This document shows, one piece after another, positions 17,132-25,359 of a stretch of 64,000 nucleotides of DNA. The stretch comes from Azophilus sp963663395. Lineage in GTDB: Bacteria; Pseudomonadota; Gammaproteobacteria; Pseudomonadales; Azotimanducaceae. How positions within the stretch are numbered: the stretch's first letter is position 1; each line of letters opens with the position of its first letter. The DNA is taken from positions 1,860,001 to 1,924,000 of the forward strand of contig OY760226.1 of the NCBI GenBank assembly GCA_963663395.1, given 5' to 3'. Under the pieces are notes generated by a model. It had not been told where the DNA came from, made no database searches, and was given only the letters and a program-made list of their open reading frames with translations. The position numbers were made by a program, and so were the translations under genes.

Positions 17132-18148
17132 ATGAGTGACGCGGGCAGGCACATGGCCAACAAGCGGCGCGCCTACGACTCCCTGCGGGAACTGGCTGCC
17201 GCACCGGAGCAGCGCCTGAATTCAGTGCTGGCGGACACCTATCACGCGGACGCGCACTGGTTCGGCTCGCATCCGCTGAACGAAACGCAGGGCATCGCCG
17301 AGATCGAGAACGTCTGGCGGGGCCTGCGCCGGGCGTTCCCCGACATGGAACGCCGCGACAGCCTGCTGCTGGGCGGCGCCTACCAGGGCGCCGACCGGGT
17401 CGCTGCACTGGGCCACTACCAGGCCACCTTCACGGAAGACTGGCTCGGCATTCCCGCCACGCACGGGGTGGTTCACCTGCGCTACGGCGAGGTGCACCAG
17501 TACGTCGACGGCAAGATCGCCCACACCCACGCGCTGATCGACCTGCTCGACCTGATGCGGCAGGCCGGCGTCTGGCCGTTGCCGCCGAGCCTGGGTGCGG
17601 AAGGCATGTGGCCGGGCCCCGCAACCGGCGATGGCCTGCGCCTTGCCGAGGCGGGCCCCGCCGCGGGGAAAGCGGCGCTGGAGGTGGTGCTCGGCATGCA
17701 CCAGGCCCTGTTCGACTTCGACGGCGTCAACCTCGACACCATGGACCAGGCGAAGTACTGGGCCGAGCATTTCATGTGGTACGGCCCGTCCGGCATCGGC
17801 GCCTGCCGGGGCATGCGCGGCTACCAGGCGCATCACCAGATTCCCTTTCTGATCGCCTTTCCCGACCGCACCGGCGCCGGCCACTACGTGTGTTTCGGCG
17901 ACGGCCCTTATGTGGTCACCGGCGGCTGGCCAAGCGTGGTCGGCACCCACATGGGCGACGGCTGGCTGGGGCTTGCCGCCACTGGCAAGCCCGTGCGCAT
18001 GCGGGTAATGGACTTCTACCGCGCGGAGCACGGCCGCCTGGCGGAGAACTGGGTGCCGCTGGATGTGATCGACGTGCTCAGGCAGTTGGGGACGGACGTT
18101 TTCGCACGCCTGAAGCACCTGCGCGGCTCGCCGCAGCTAGCGCTCTGA
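17132..18148 (+). CDS. SnoaL/NTF2-like domain protein, paralogue of 8104-9099
   Basis: 338 residues with two NTF2-like halves. Matches to the 8104 product are clear: FGSHPLNETQGIAEI against FRGVHPFNEIAGVREV, LGIPATHGVVHLRYGEVH against LGIPPTGKIVLLPYCEFH, and MWYGPSGIGACRGMRGYQAHHQ against IWYGPSGIGATYTIERYQVQHQ. Both end LAENWV. No signal peptide. Start ATG 17132 or 17153; neither has a strong ribosome site. Function unknown: pocket-type enzyme or carrier of a hydrophobic intermediate is inference from fold. Confidence 0.8.
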   Translation: MSDAGRHMANKRRAYDSLRELAAAPEQRLNSVLADTYHADAHWFGSHPLNETQGIAEIENVWRGLRRAFPDMERRDSLLLGGAYQGADRVAALGHYQATFTEDWLGIPATHGVVHLRYGEVHQYVDGKIAHTHALIDLLDLMRQAGVWPLPPSLGAEGMWPGPATGDGLRLAEAGPAAGKAALEVVLGMHQALFDFDGVNLDTMDQAKYWAEHFMWYGPSGIGACRGMRGYQAHHQIPFLIAFPDRTGAGHYVCFGDGPYVVTGGWPSVVGTHMGDGWLGLAATGKPVRMRVMDFYRAEHGRLAENWVPLDVIDVLRQLGTDVFARLKHLRGSPQLAL

Positions 18149-18180
18149 ATCGGGGCTTCGTTTCCGGGCTCGGCCGGCCT

Positions 18181-19212
18181 TCAGGCGGCGAGGCGGGTTC
18201 CCCGCGGAGACTCGCCGCCGTCGACGATGTACAGCGCGCAGGCGCTGTCGCCTGAATTGCGGTAGCGACGCGGCCGGCCCACCGGAATGGACATCACGTC
18301 GCCCGGTGTGAGGTCGATGGCACAATCGTCCACGGTGAGGGTCAGCGAACCGCGGTGCATGAGCAGCACCTCTTCCTGGGGACGTACATGCACATCGCTC
18401 TGGGCACCCGATTGCATGACGAGCTTGCGCAACTGGAAGCCGTGGGGCCAGTCGAGCTTGCCCGCCGGCATGCCGTCATCCCGGCCGCTGCCGATGATCG
18501 GCGATTCGGCGATGTCGCGGGCCGTCAACAGGGAGCGGGCCGCCGGGGCCGGTTCGGCCGCGGCGACCACGCAGCCACGCAGGGCCCCTTCGTCGAGCTG
18601 GAGGAAGCGGGCCGCGTCGTCGGCAGTGGTGGGCGTCATTTCGGCGATCCCCTCGGGAACCGACTGGCCCTGAACCAGGTCCACCAGGCTGCCGTTTTCC
18701 AGCAGCACCAGCCCGTTGCGTTTCGCGGCCTCGAAGACATAGGGCGCCCAGGTCACCCGGCCGGGGTCGTCCCCGCCAAGTATGGCGAACATGAAACCCA
18801 CATCGGCGCCGATGTTCTCGAAGCCGCGAAAAACATGAATGGGAATGGATATCGTATCGCCCGGCGCCAGTTCCACCCGGGCGCCGTCCGCATTCTCTCC
18901 GAGGTAGAAGGCCCAGTTCCCGGAATGCACCACGAACACCTCGGCGGTTTCGTGGCTGTGCTGGGAGTTGGTGCAGTGCGGCGGCTGGCGCGCGCCGCCG
19001 ATGTTGAACCCGTGAGCGATGTCCAGGTGCACGTGCTGGTCGGGACTTTCGGATACTCCCGGGCCGATGATCGTGAAGTTTTCCTTGCGGTCGCTGCCCG
19101 GGCTGCGGGTATCCACGAATGCCGTCGTGCAGGGAATCAGGTCTTTGTAACGCACCAGCCGTGCGGCGAGCTCATCCCTCGACCAGGAGGAAACGGCGGA
19201 AGTGTCGGCCAT
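18181..19212 (-). CDS. Bicupin protein
   Basis: 343 residues with two cupin barrels. The first (about 85-170) has HCTNSQHSHETAEVFVVHSGNWAFYLG and LAPGDTISIPIHVFRGFEN, the two cupin motifs with His/Glu metal ligands; the second (about 255-335) has DVHVRPQEEVLLMHRGSLTLTV and LTPGDVMSIPVGRPRRYRN, with fewer ligands. Possible roles are a metal-dependent dioxygenase (gentisate/quercetinase-like) or a sugar- or small-molecule-binding protein. ATG 19212. It is convergent with the SnoaL-like gene (32 bp apart) and diverges from the exported hydrolase. Confidence 0.8.
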   Translation of the reverse strand: MADTSAVSSWSRDELAARLVRYKDLIPCTTAFVDTRSPGSDRKENFTIIGPGVSESPDQHVHLDIAHGFNIGGARQPPHCTNSQHSHETAEVFVVHSGNWAFYLGENADGARVELAPGDTISIPIHVFRGFENIGADVGFMFAILGGDDPGRVTWAPYVFEAAKRNGLVLLENGSLVDLVQGQSVPEGIAEMTPTTADDAARFLQLDEGALRGCVVAAAEPAPAARSLLTARDIAESPIIGSGRDDGMPAGKLDWPHGFQLRKLVMQSGAQSDVHVRPQEEVLLMHRGSLTLTVDDCAIDLTPGDVMSIPVGRPRRYRNSGDSACALYIVDGGESPRGTRLAA

Positions 19213-19426
19213 GAAGTGCTGTCCTTGTCGGCGCGCAAATTAACTTCGAATGCAAGGCGCGGTCAAGTTTGACTGGAATGCCCCTGCCGCCGCGGGACAG
19301 CAGCTCAGCGAACGTTCCCGGGTGCCTGGCGCGCGTCGTTGTGCCGGCGGCAAACGCGACGCCGCCGGTCAATCGATGCGGCTGTGGCAAACTTGTCCGG
19401 CGTTTCAGACGGGGCCTTGTGCGTAC

Positions 19427-20440
19427 ATGTTCAACGCATCGCAATGCTGGTGGCGAACCTGTTGCCTGACGCTGCTGCTGGCCGCTTCCACAACCGCTAT
19501 CGCCAGGCCGCCTCCGCTCTCCATAGACCAGCTGCGCGCCACGCAATTCGCGGCCCGGCTCCACCCGGTGCGCGACCTGCCCGGCAGCCCGGAATTCACT
19601 GCCGTGCTGGTGGCCTACCAGTCCGCCGGTCTCAAGGTTCATGCACTGGTCGCCACGCCACGCACCGGCACACCGGAGGACGGTTTTCCGGTGCTTGTGG
19701 CAAACCACGGCCACCATCCCGACCCGCCCCGGTACGGCTTCACGGCGGACGCCACCGATGCGCGGCCGGGAGACTATTACCGCCGCATACCCGAGCTGTT
19801 CGCGAACCTCGGATTCCTTGTCGTCATGCCGGATTACCGGGGCCACAGCGATTCGCAGGGGTTTGAATACACCGACGGCATGCTGGAGTCCCTGTACTAC
19901 ACCGAGGACGTTCTGGCGCTGGTTTCGGGCCTGGCGGATCTTGATGACGCCAACCCGGAAAACCTGTTCATGTGGGGGCATTCCATGGGCGGCGAAGTAA
20001 CGCTGCGCGCACTGCTGGCAACCGACCTTGTCAAGGGCGCTTCCCTGTGGTCGAGCGTCGGCGGCGAGATCTGGGACCAGGCGTTTTACTACTCGCGCTA
20101 CCAGGACAGGCTCGCCGTCGACGGCGAGGGGGTTCCCAAGGCGGTAATCGACCGGCTCAATGCGGATATCGCGGCGCTGGACGGGCCGTTCGACTGGCGC
20201 GGCAGCGAGCCGTTGCGGCACCTTCACTATCTGGCCGCGCCGCTCATCCTGCACCACGCCGTTGCAGACCAGGGCGCCCCCTACAAGTGGTCGGAGCGGC
20301 TGGCGAAGGGGCTGTACCTGCGCTCGCACCCCTATGAGTTACACAGCTATCCCGGCGGCGATCACCTGTTCCGAGGCGACGCCCTGGAAGCAGCCGTGGC
20401 GCGGGATGCCGCCTTCTTTCGGTCCCTGATGGCGCCTTAG
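19427..20440 (+). CDS. Exported alpha/beta hydrolase (prolyl-oligopeptidase/dienelactone-hydrolase type)
   Basis: 337 residues. A signal peptide (CCLTLLLAASTTAIA) points to the periplasm. The catalytic triad is readable: Ser186 in GHSMGG, Asp281 in HHAVADQGAP and His313 in GGDHLF; the oxyanion region is LVANHGHH. Likely an esterase or peptidase acting on material entering the cell envelope. Start ATG 19427 is chosen because the signal peptide begins there; longer readings start upstream at 19376 or 19250. The next gene on the same strand is a TonB receptor, which may deliver its substrate. Confidence 0.82.
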   Translation: MFNASQCWWRTCCLTLLLAASTTAIARPPPLSIDQLRATQFAARLHPVRDLPGSPEFTAVLVAYQSAGLKVHALVATPRTGTPEDGFPVLVANHGHHPDPPRYGFTADATDARPGDYYRRIPELFANLGFLVVMPDYRGHSDSQGFEYTDGMLESLYYTEDVLALVSGLADLDDANPENLFMWGHSMGGEVTLRALLATDLVKGASLWSSVGGEIWDQAFYYSRYQDRLAVDGEGVPKAVIDRLNADIAALDGPFDWRGSEPLRHLHYLAAPLILHHAVADQGAPYKWSERLAKGLYLRSHPYELHSYPGGDHLFRGDALEAAVARDAAFFRSLMAP

Positions 20441-20620
20441 GCGTACTGCGAAGTCACCCTGGATTCCATTCTCCGTCCAGGAAGCCTTGCACGGAGGGTG
20501 GCAGCACCGGCGCCGCAAATCCCGTAAGGCGCTTCGAACTACGTTTAACTAATTGATTATTAATAAATAAAATGTGAAACAGACGCAAAACTGGTGGTTT
20601 AACGGACGCAATCGAAAACC

Positions 20621-20649
20621 TTACATTCGAAGTACAATCGGCGTATATT
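20621..20649 (+). promoter_or_regulatory. Promoter of the second TonB receptor
   Basis: TTACAT (20621-20626) and TATATT (20644-20649) with a 17-bp spacer, preceded by an AT-rich tract (about 20540-20580) unusual for this GC-rich DNA and suitable as an UP element. The start codon is 53 bp downstream. Confidence 0.55.
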
Positions 20650-20701
20650 GGCACCTTCCGCGGGGCACCTGTCACTTGAGAGTCATGGAGAGATTCGATT
20701 G

Positions 20702-23236
20702 ATGAAACCTGGCAACGCAGCAAAACCACCGGTACCGATTTCCGCATTGGCGGCCGCCGTAGCGACGGCGCTGGCCACACCAGCCTGGGCCGAGCAAGGC
20801 CCCGGCGCGGGCTTTATCGAGGAAGTGATCGTCACGGCCACCAAGCGCGAGAGCAGCGTACAGGATCTGGCCGTGGCCGTTACCGCCATCAGCGGCGACA
20901 TGATCACCGACCTGCAGATGGTGAACGTGCTCGACCTCGACAAGGTTGTTCCCGGCCTGAAGGTCCGCTACGTGGGCGCCGACCCGTCGATCATCGTGCG
21001 CGGCGCCGGCACCGCGGGCACCAACGACGTGGCGGTGCCCATATACGTGGACGGCCTGTACCGGCCGCGTAACGGGCAGGCGCTGGCAAGCTGGCTCGAC
21101 GTCGAGCGGGTGGAACTGCTGCGCGGGCCGCAGGGAACGCTGTTCGGCCGCAATACCTTCGGGGGCCTGGCCAACATCATCGCCAGGAAGCCGGACACGG
21201 CGGAATTCGATTTCGGCGCGGCGGTCACCATGGGCAACTACTCCTACCGCCGCCTTGAAGGGTTCGTGAACGTGCCGTTGAGCGACATCGTGGCCTTGCG
21301 GGTCACGGCCAGCGATACCTTCCGCGACCCGATGATCAAGAACGTCTACAACGACGATGGCGGCATGCGCGACGACAACAACGTGTACGGCCGGGCGCAA
21401 CTGGGCTTCGAGCCCACGGACAATTTCGACATCACCTTGTCGGCCACCTACTGGAAGGACAAGTCCAACGGCAACGCCGACTACGCGGGCGTGATCCTCG
21501 GCATTCCCGTGAATCCGGCAACCGGCCTCACCGATGGCGTCAACGGCGTGCTGGAACCCCGCCAGGGCCGCATCCCCGGCACCGAGAACGACAGTTGGCC
21601 GCCGACCGGCGGGCGCAACCAGGCCGGCACCTTCGGCGTCGACCCGGCCGCTTCGATCACGCCCGGCGTGTACCGCATCAGCAGCGATTTCACGCCCCTG
21701 CGTGACATCAAGGAAACCTCGTTCAGCGCCCTGGTCAACTGGGACGTCGGCCCCGTCGCGATACGGGCCAACGTGGGCTACTTCGACTACGAGGAATTCC
21801 GCCTGACCGACTCGGATTTCTCGCCCAACCCCACCGGTTGGGCAGAGCGCAACGCGGGTGTGGCCCCGCCGGCCGCTACCGGGCCGGGCTACTGGTCGCA
21901 ATGCTGGGGCGGGCCCTCCTGCGGCCTGGCCGCCGGCCAGCGGGTCAACTCCAAGGCCTGGCAGACCGATATCAACCTCACCTCCACCGGCGACGGGCCG
22001 CTGCAGTGGACACTGGGCTACTTCTACTACGACGACTCCGGTGACGGCGATACCTCCAGCGAGTTCGTCTGGGGTTATACCGATGCGGCGGCGCCGCAGA
22101 ACGTCACCTGGGGACACTGGCTCTACCAGGGCAACGGCGGCACCAAGTCGACGGCCATCTACGGCCAGGCCGAATATTCGCTCACCGATCGGCTGCGGGT
22201 AACCGCGGGCGTACGGCGCTCCACCGACAAGCGCCAGTTCTTCAACCATTACGTGGACTGGGGCCCCAGCGTGCACGGCTGGGCCGCGGGCTATGCCGAT
22301 GCCCACCTCTCCGACCCGGGCAGCCGCTTCGCCGATTGGCCGGAATTCGTCGAAACCCAGGCCAGCATCGACGGCCGCAATACCGGCAAGGCCTCGCACA
22401 CCGACTGGAAGGTCGCCGTGCAGTACGACATCGGCGACAACACCATGGTGTACGCCTCCGCGGCCACCGGCTACATTGCCGGGGCGATCGAAGGCGGCGG
22501 CTCCACCGACCTGACCGATCCCAACGAGGTGGACGCCTACGAGGCGGGCCTGAAAAGCACCCTGCTCGACGGCACCATGCGGCTGAACCTGGCGGCCTAC
22601 TACAACGACTACAAGGGTTTGACCACATCGTCGTTCATCGCCCAGGGCCAGACCATCGTCGCCGTGGGCACCGTCGCCGGCACCATGCAGTCCAAGGGCC
22701 TGGAAGCGGAACTGCGCTGGACGCCCAACGAGCGCCTGAACGTGACCGCGGGGCTTGCCATCAACGATTCCGAACTGGACGAGTTCGGCCGCTCGGTGCT
22801 CAACCGGGTGTTCCGCAGCGGCGGCGACCAGCAGATCGTCACCACCGACCCCTGCGATCACACCTGCTCCCAGGTGTACCTCCTCGACGGCAAGAAGGCA
22901 CGATTCTCGCCGAGCTACACCATGGCACTGGACGTCAGCTACCTGTTCGACGTGGCCGGCATGGGCCAGATCGAACCCGGCATCTACCTGTATCACTCGG
23001 ACAACTACAAGACCACCAACATCGAGTACTTCTTCACCAGGCAGGATGCCTACCTGACCATGGACCTGCGCGCCACCTGGCGGTCGACGCAATCGCCGTT
23101 GACCATTCAGGCCTATGTGCTCAACGCCACCGACAAGACCGTGCAGATCGGCGGCGACCAGTACAGCCAGGGCCGCGCCGTGGCCGACTTCAACAACCCG
23201 CGCACCTGGGGTGTGCGGGTAGCCTGGGATTTCTGA
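20702..23236 (+). CDS. TonB-dependent outer-membrane receptor
   Basis: About 844 residues. Signal peptide (ALAAAVATALATPAWAE), TonB box/plug start IEEVIVTATKRESSVQDLAVAV, plug motifs SIIVRGAGTAG and RVELLRGPQGTLFGRNTFGG, then a 22-strand barrel ending in the aromatic WGVRVAWDF. The plug type is that of OMG-group receptors for organic compounds rather than siderophores. Start ATG 20702 has GGAGAG upstream. Placed between an exported hydrolase and a TPR-sulfotransferase; a rho-independent terminator follows, so it is probably a monocistronic unit from the promoter at 20621. Confidence 0.93.
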   Translation: MKPGNAAKPPVPISALAAAVATALATPAWAEQGPGAGFIEEVIVTATKRESSVQDLAVAVTAISGDMITDLQMVNVLDLDKVVPGLKVRYVGADPSIIVRGAGTAGTNDVAVPIYVDGLYRPRNGQALASWLDVERVELLRGPQGTLFGRNTFGGLANIIARKPDTAEFDFGAAVTMGNYSYRRLEGFVNVPLSDIVALRVTASDTFRDPMIKNVYNDDGGMRDDNNVYGRAQLGFEPTDNFDITLSATYWKDKSNGNADYAGVILGIPVNPATGLTDGVNGVLEPRQGRIPGTENDSWPPTGGRNQAGTFGVDPAASITPGVYRISSDFTPLRDIKETSFSALVNWDVGPVAIRANVGYFDYEEFRLTDSDFSPNPTGWAERNAGVAPPAATGPGYWSQCWGGPSCGLAAGQRVNSKAWQTDINLTSTGDGPLQWTLGYFYYDDSGDGDTSSEFVWGYTDAAAPQNVTWGHWLYQGNGGTKSTAIYGQAEYSLTDRLRVTAGVRRSTDKRQFFNHYVDWGPSVHGWAAGYADAHLSDPGSRFADWPEFVETQASIDGRNTGKASHTDWKVAVQYDIGDNTMVYASAATGYIAGAIEGGGSTDLTDPNEVDAYEAGLKSTLLDGTMRLNLAAYYNDYKGLTTSSFIAQGQTIVAVGTVAGTMQSKGLEAELRWTPNERLNVTAGLAINDSELDEFGRSVLNRVFRSGGDQQIVTTDPCDHTCSQVYLLDGKKARFSPSYTMALDVSYLFDVAGMGQIEPGIYLYHSDNYKTTNIEYFFTRQDAYLTMDLRATWRSTQSPLTIQAYVLNATDKTVQIGGDQYSQGRAVADFNNPRTWGVRVAWDF

Positions 23237-23261
23237 CCGCGAGCCGGTCGACCTGAACCTG

Positions 23262-23293
23262 CAAAGCCTCGCGTAGTGCGGGGCTTTGTTTTC
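23262..23293 (+). terminator. Rho-independent terminator after the TonB receptor
   Basis: CAAAGCCTCGC (23262-23272) pairs with GCGGGGCTTTG (23278-23288) through 11 bp with one G-U pair, loop GTAGT, followed by TTTTC. Confidence 0.85.
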
Positions 23294-23448
23294 TCGGGCT
23301 CCCCATCGAAAGGCGCCTCCCGCCAGGTGCACGCATGACCCTGCAGCCTGTCGTTGGGGCGGGGCAAAGGCCGGCGAGCGCAACGCTGAGGAACGAATCC
23401 GGGGAACCGGGGTGGCGCGGCAGCGGGAATGCGGGTAGATAGGTGTCC

Positions 23449-25359
23449 ATGCGGGAAGCAACCATTCAGGCGCTGGAGAAGGGCTACCGGGCGCAGCAGG
23501 CGGGCAACACCGCCAAGGCGGAAAAACTCTACCGGGGCATCCTCAAGCGGGAACCCGGAAATGTTCATGCGCTCAACCTGCTGGGGATGCTGTGCGTGAA
23601 TTCCAGCCGCCCGGCAGAGGCGATCCGCTTCATCTCCCGGGCCATTGCCGTCGACGGTGCCGACCCGGACGCGCACGCCAACATCGCCCTGGCCTACAAG
23701 GATAGCGGGAAGGCAACCGAAGCCGTCCGGCACTTCCGGCAGTCGATCCGGTTGAATCCCGACAACCCGGTGGTGCACAACAATCTCGGCAATGTCCTGC
23801 GCCTGGTCGATCAGCCCGAGGAGGCGGCGCGCAGCTATGAGCGGGCGCTGAAGCTGCAACCGTCCTTCGCGGAATGCTGGAGCAACCTGGCGGCGGCCAT
23901 GAACGAGTCCGACCGCCAGGAAAAGGGGCTTCGCGCAGTGGACAGGGCATTGCAACTCGACCCCGCGCTCGCCCAGGCCTGGAACAACAAGGGCGATATC
24001 CTGCTTGCCCAGGCAAAGTATGGCGAGGCGCTGGAACACTACCGCAAGGCTGCCGAACTCAGCCCGAAATACGCCGCCGCCCTGATCAACATGGCCCGGG
24101 TGCAGCGCGACATGGAAGCTCCCGAGGAGGCACTGGCAACGCTGGGCAAGGCCCTCGACATCGAGCCCCGGAATCCCGAGGCGCACCACGTGCTGGGCGT
24201 GCTGCACGAACAGATGGGCGACCGCGCGAGCGCGGCAAACCATTTCCAGGCCGCGATCGATGCGGCGCCGGAGATGGGGATTGCCCACTACCAGCTCGCC
24301 CAGATCAACGGCCGTACCGGTACCGATGCCGAACTTGCCGCAATGCGTTCGGCCTGGGATACGCCGGGCCTGTCCCGAAACCACCGGATGTATCTTGCCT
24401 TCGGGCTCGCCCGGGCGCTGGAGGAACGGGGCCGGTACGACGAGGCCTATGCCCATGTCGCCCGCGGCAACCGTATCAAGGCCGAGACGCGTCCTTATGA
24501 CGACGCTGAAACCGCCGAGTACGTGGATGCCCTCTACGAGCGCGCCGCAGCGGCCGCAGCGCGCCTCGGCCCCGATTGCGGGTGCCGGGACGAGCGGCCG
24601 GTTTTCGTGGTGGGCATGCCGCGCTCCGGCACCAGCCTCACCGAACAGATCCTGGCGAGTCACAGCGCCATCGCCGGGGCCGGCGAGTTGAGCTTTGCCT
24701 ATGACACCGCGCACCGCGTACGGGACATCACCGGGCAGAAGTTTCCCGACAACATGGACCTGCTGTCCGAAGCGCAATTCAGGGAACTGGGCGAGTATTA
24801 CGTGTCGCGTCACTCCGGTGAAAACCTCGCGGCGCGCTACGTGGTGGACAAGACGCCCCTCAATTTCCAGTACATCGGCCTGCTCGGCATTGCGCTGCCC
24901 CGCGCCCGGTTCATCTACTGCCACAGGGAACCGGTCGCCAACTGCTGGGCCATCCACCGTATACCGTTCGACGAAAAGCAGACCTACGCCCATTCCCTGA
25001 CTGCCCTGGGCCGGTACTACCGGCGGCACCGCGGCCTGCTGGATCGCTGGAAGGCGCTGTTTCCGGGCCGAATCCTGGATGTTCGCTACGAAGACACGGT
25101 GGCGGATGTCGAACGCCAGAGCCGCCGCCTGCTTGAATTCCTCGACCTGCCGTTCGAGCCCGGGGTGCTGGAATTCCACCGAACCCGCCGGCTCGTGAAG
25201 ACGCCGAGCGCCAGCCAGGTCCGGGAACCGATATACGCCGATGCGGTGGCGGCCTGGAAGCGATTCGAAAAGCACCTGGGGCCCCTCAAGGAGGCTCTGG
25301 AATCAAGCGGCGTACCTAAATCTCCAGTTCGAACGTCAGCCGATCCAGGCGCCGATTGA
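23449..25359 (+). CDS. TPR-repeat sulfotransferase
   Basis: 636 residues. Residues 1-310 are about nine tetratricopeptide repeats (for example AVRHFRQSIRLNPDNPVVHNN, ALEHYRKAAELSPKYAAALIN). Residues 370-620 are a sulfotransferase domain: VFVVGMPRSGTSLTEQILASH is the PAPS 5'-phosphosulfate loop, and FIYCHREPVANCWAIHR the 3'-phosphate-binding strand. It should transfer sulfate from PAPS to an acceptor, probably a peptide or glycan bound by the TPRs. Start ATG 23449; GTG 23443 is also possible. Its last 44 bp overlap the end of a sulfatase gene on the opposite strand, so genes to add and remove sulfate are tail to tail. Confidence 0.9.
   Translation: MREATIQALEKGYRAQQAGNTAKAEKLYRGILKREPGNVHALNLLGMLCVNSSRPAEAIRFISRAIAVDGADPDAHANIALAYKDSGKATEAVRHFRQSIRLNPDNPVVHNNLGNVLRLVDQPEEAARSYERALKLQPSFAECWSNLAAAMNESDRQEKGLRAVDRALQLDPALAQAWNNKGDILLAQAKYGEALEHYRKAAELSPKYAAALINMARVQRDMEAPEEALATLGKALDIEPRNPEAHHVLGVLHEQMGDRASAANHFQAAIDAAPEMGIAHYQLAQINGRTGTDAELAAMRSAWDTPGLSRNHRMYLAFGLARALEERGRYDEAYAHVARGNRIKAETRPYDDAETAEYVDALYERAAAAAARLGPDCGCRDERPVFVVGMPRSGTSLTEQILASHSAIAGAGELSFAYDTAHRVRDITGQKFPDNMDLLSEAQFRELGEYYVSRHSGENLAARYVVDKTPLNFQYIGLLGIALPRARFIYCHREPVANCWAIHRIPFDEKQTYAHSLTALGRYYRRHRGLLDRWKALFPGRILDVRYEDTVADVERQSRRLLEFLDLPFEPGVLEFHRTRRLVKTPSASQVREPIYADAVAAWKRFEKHLGPLKEALESSGVPKSPVRTSADPGAD

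Noticed and set aside
20672..23461. Very long open frame opposite the second TonB receptor
   Set aside because: It is the antisense shadow of a GC-rich gene; composition rich in Gly/Val/Ala/Arg/His, no family blocks, and the plus-strand receptor is unmistakable.
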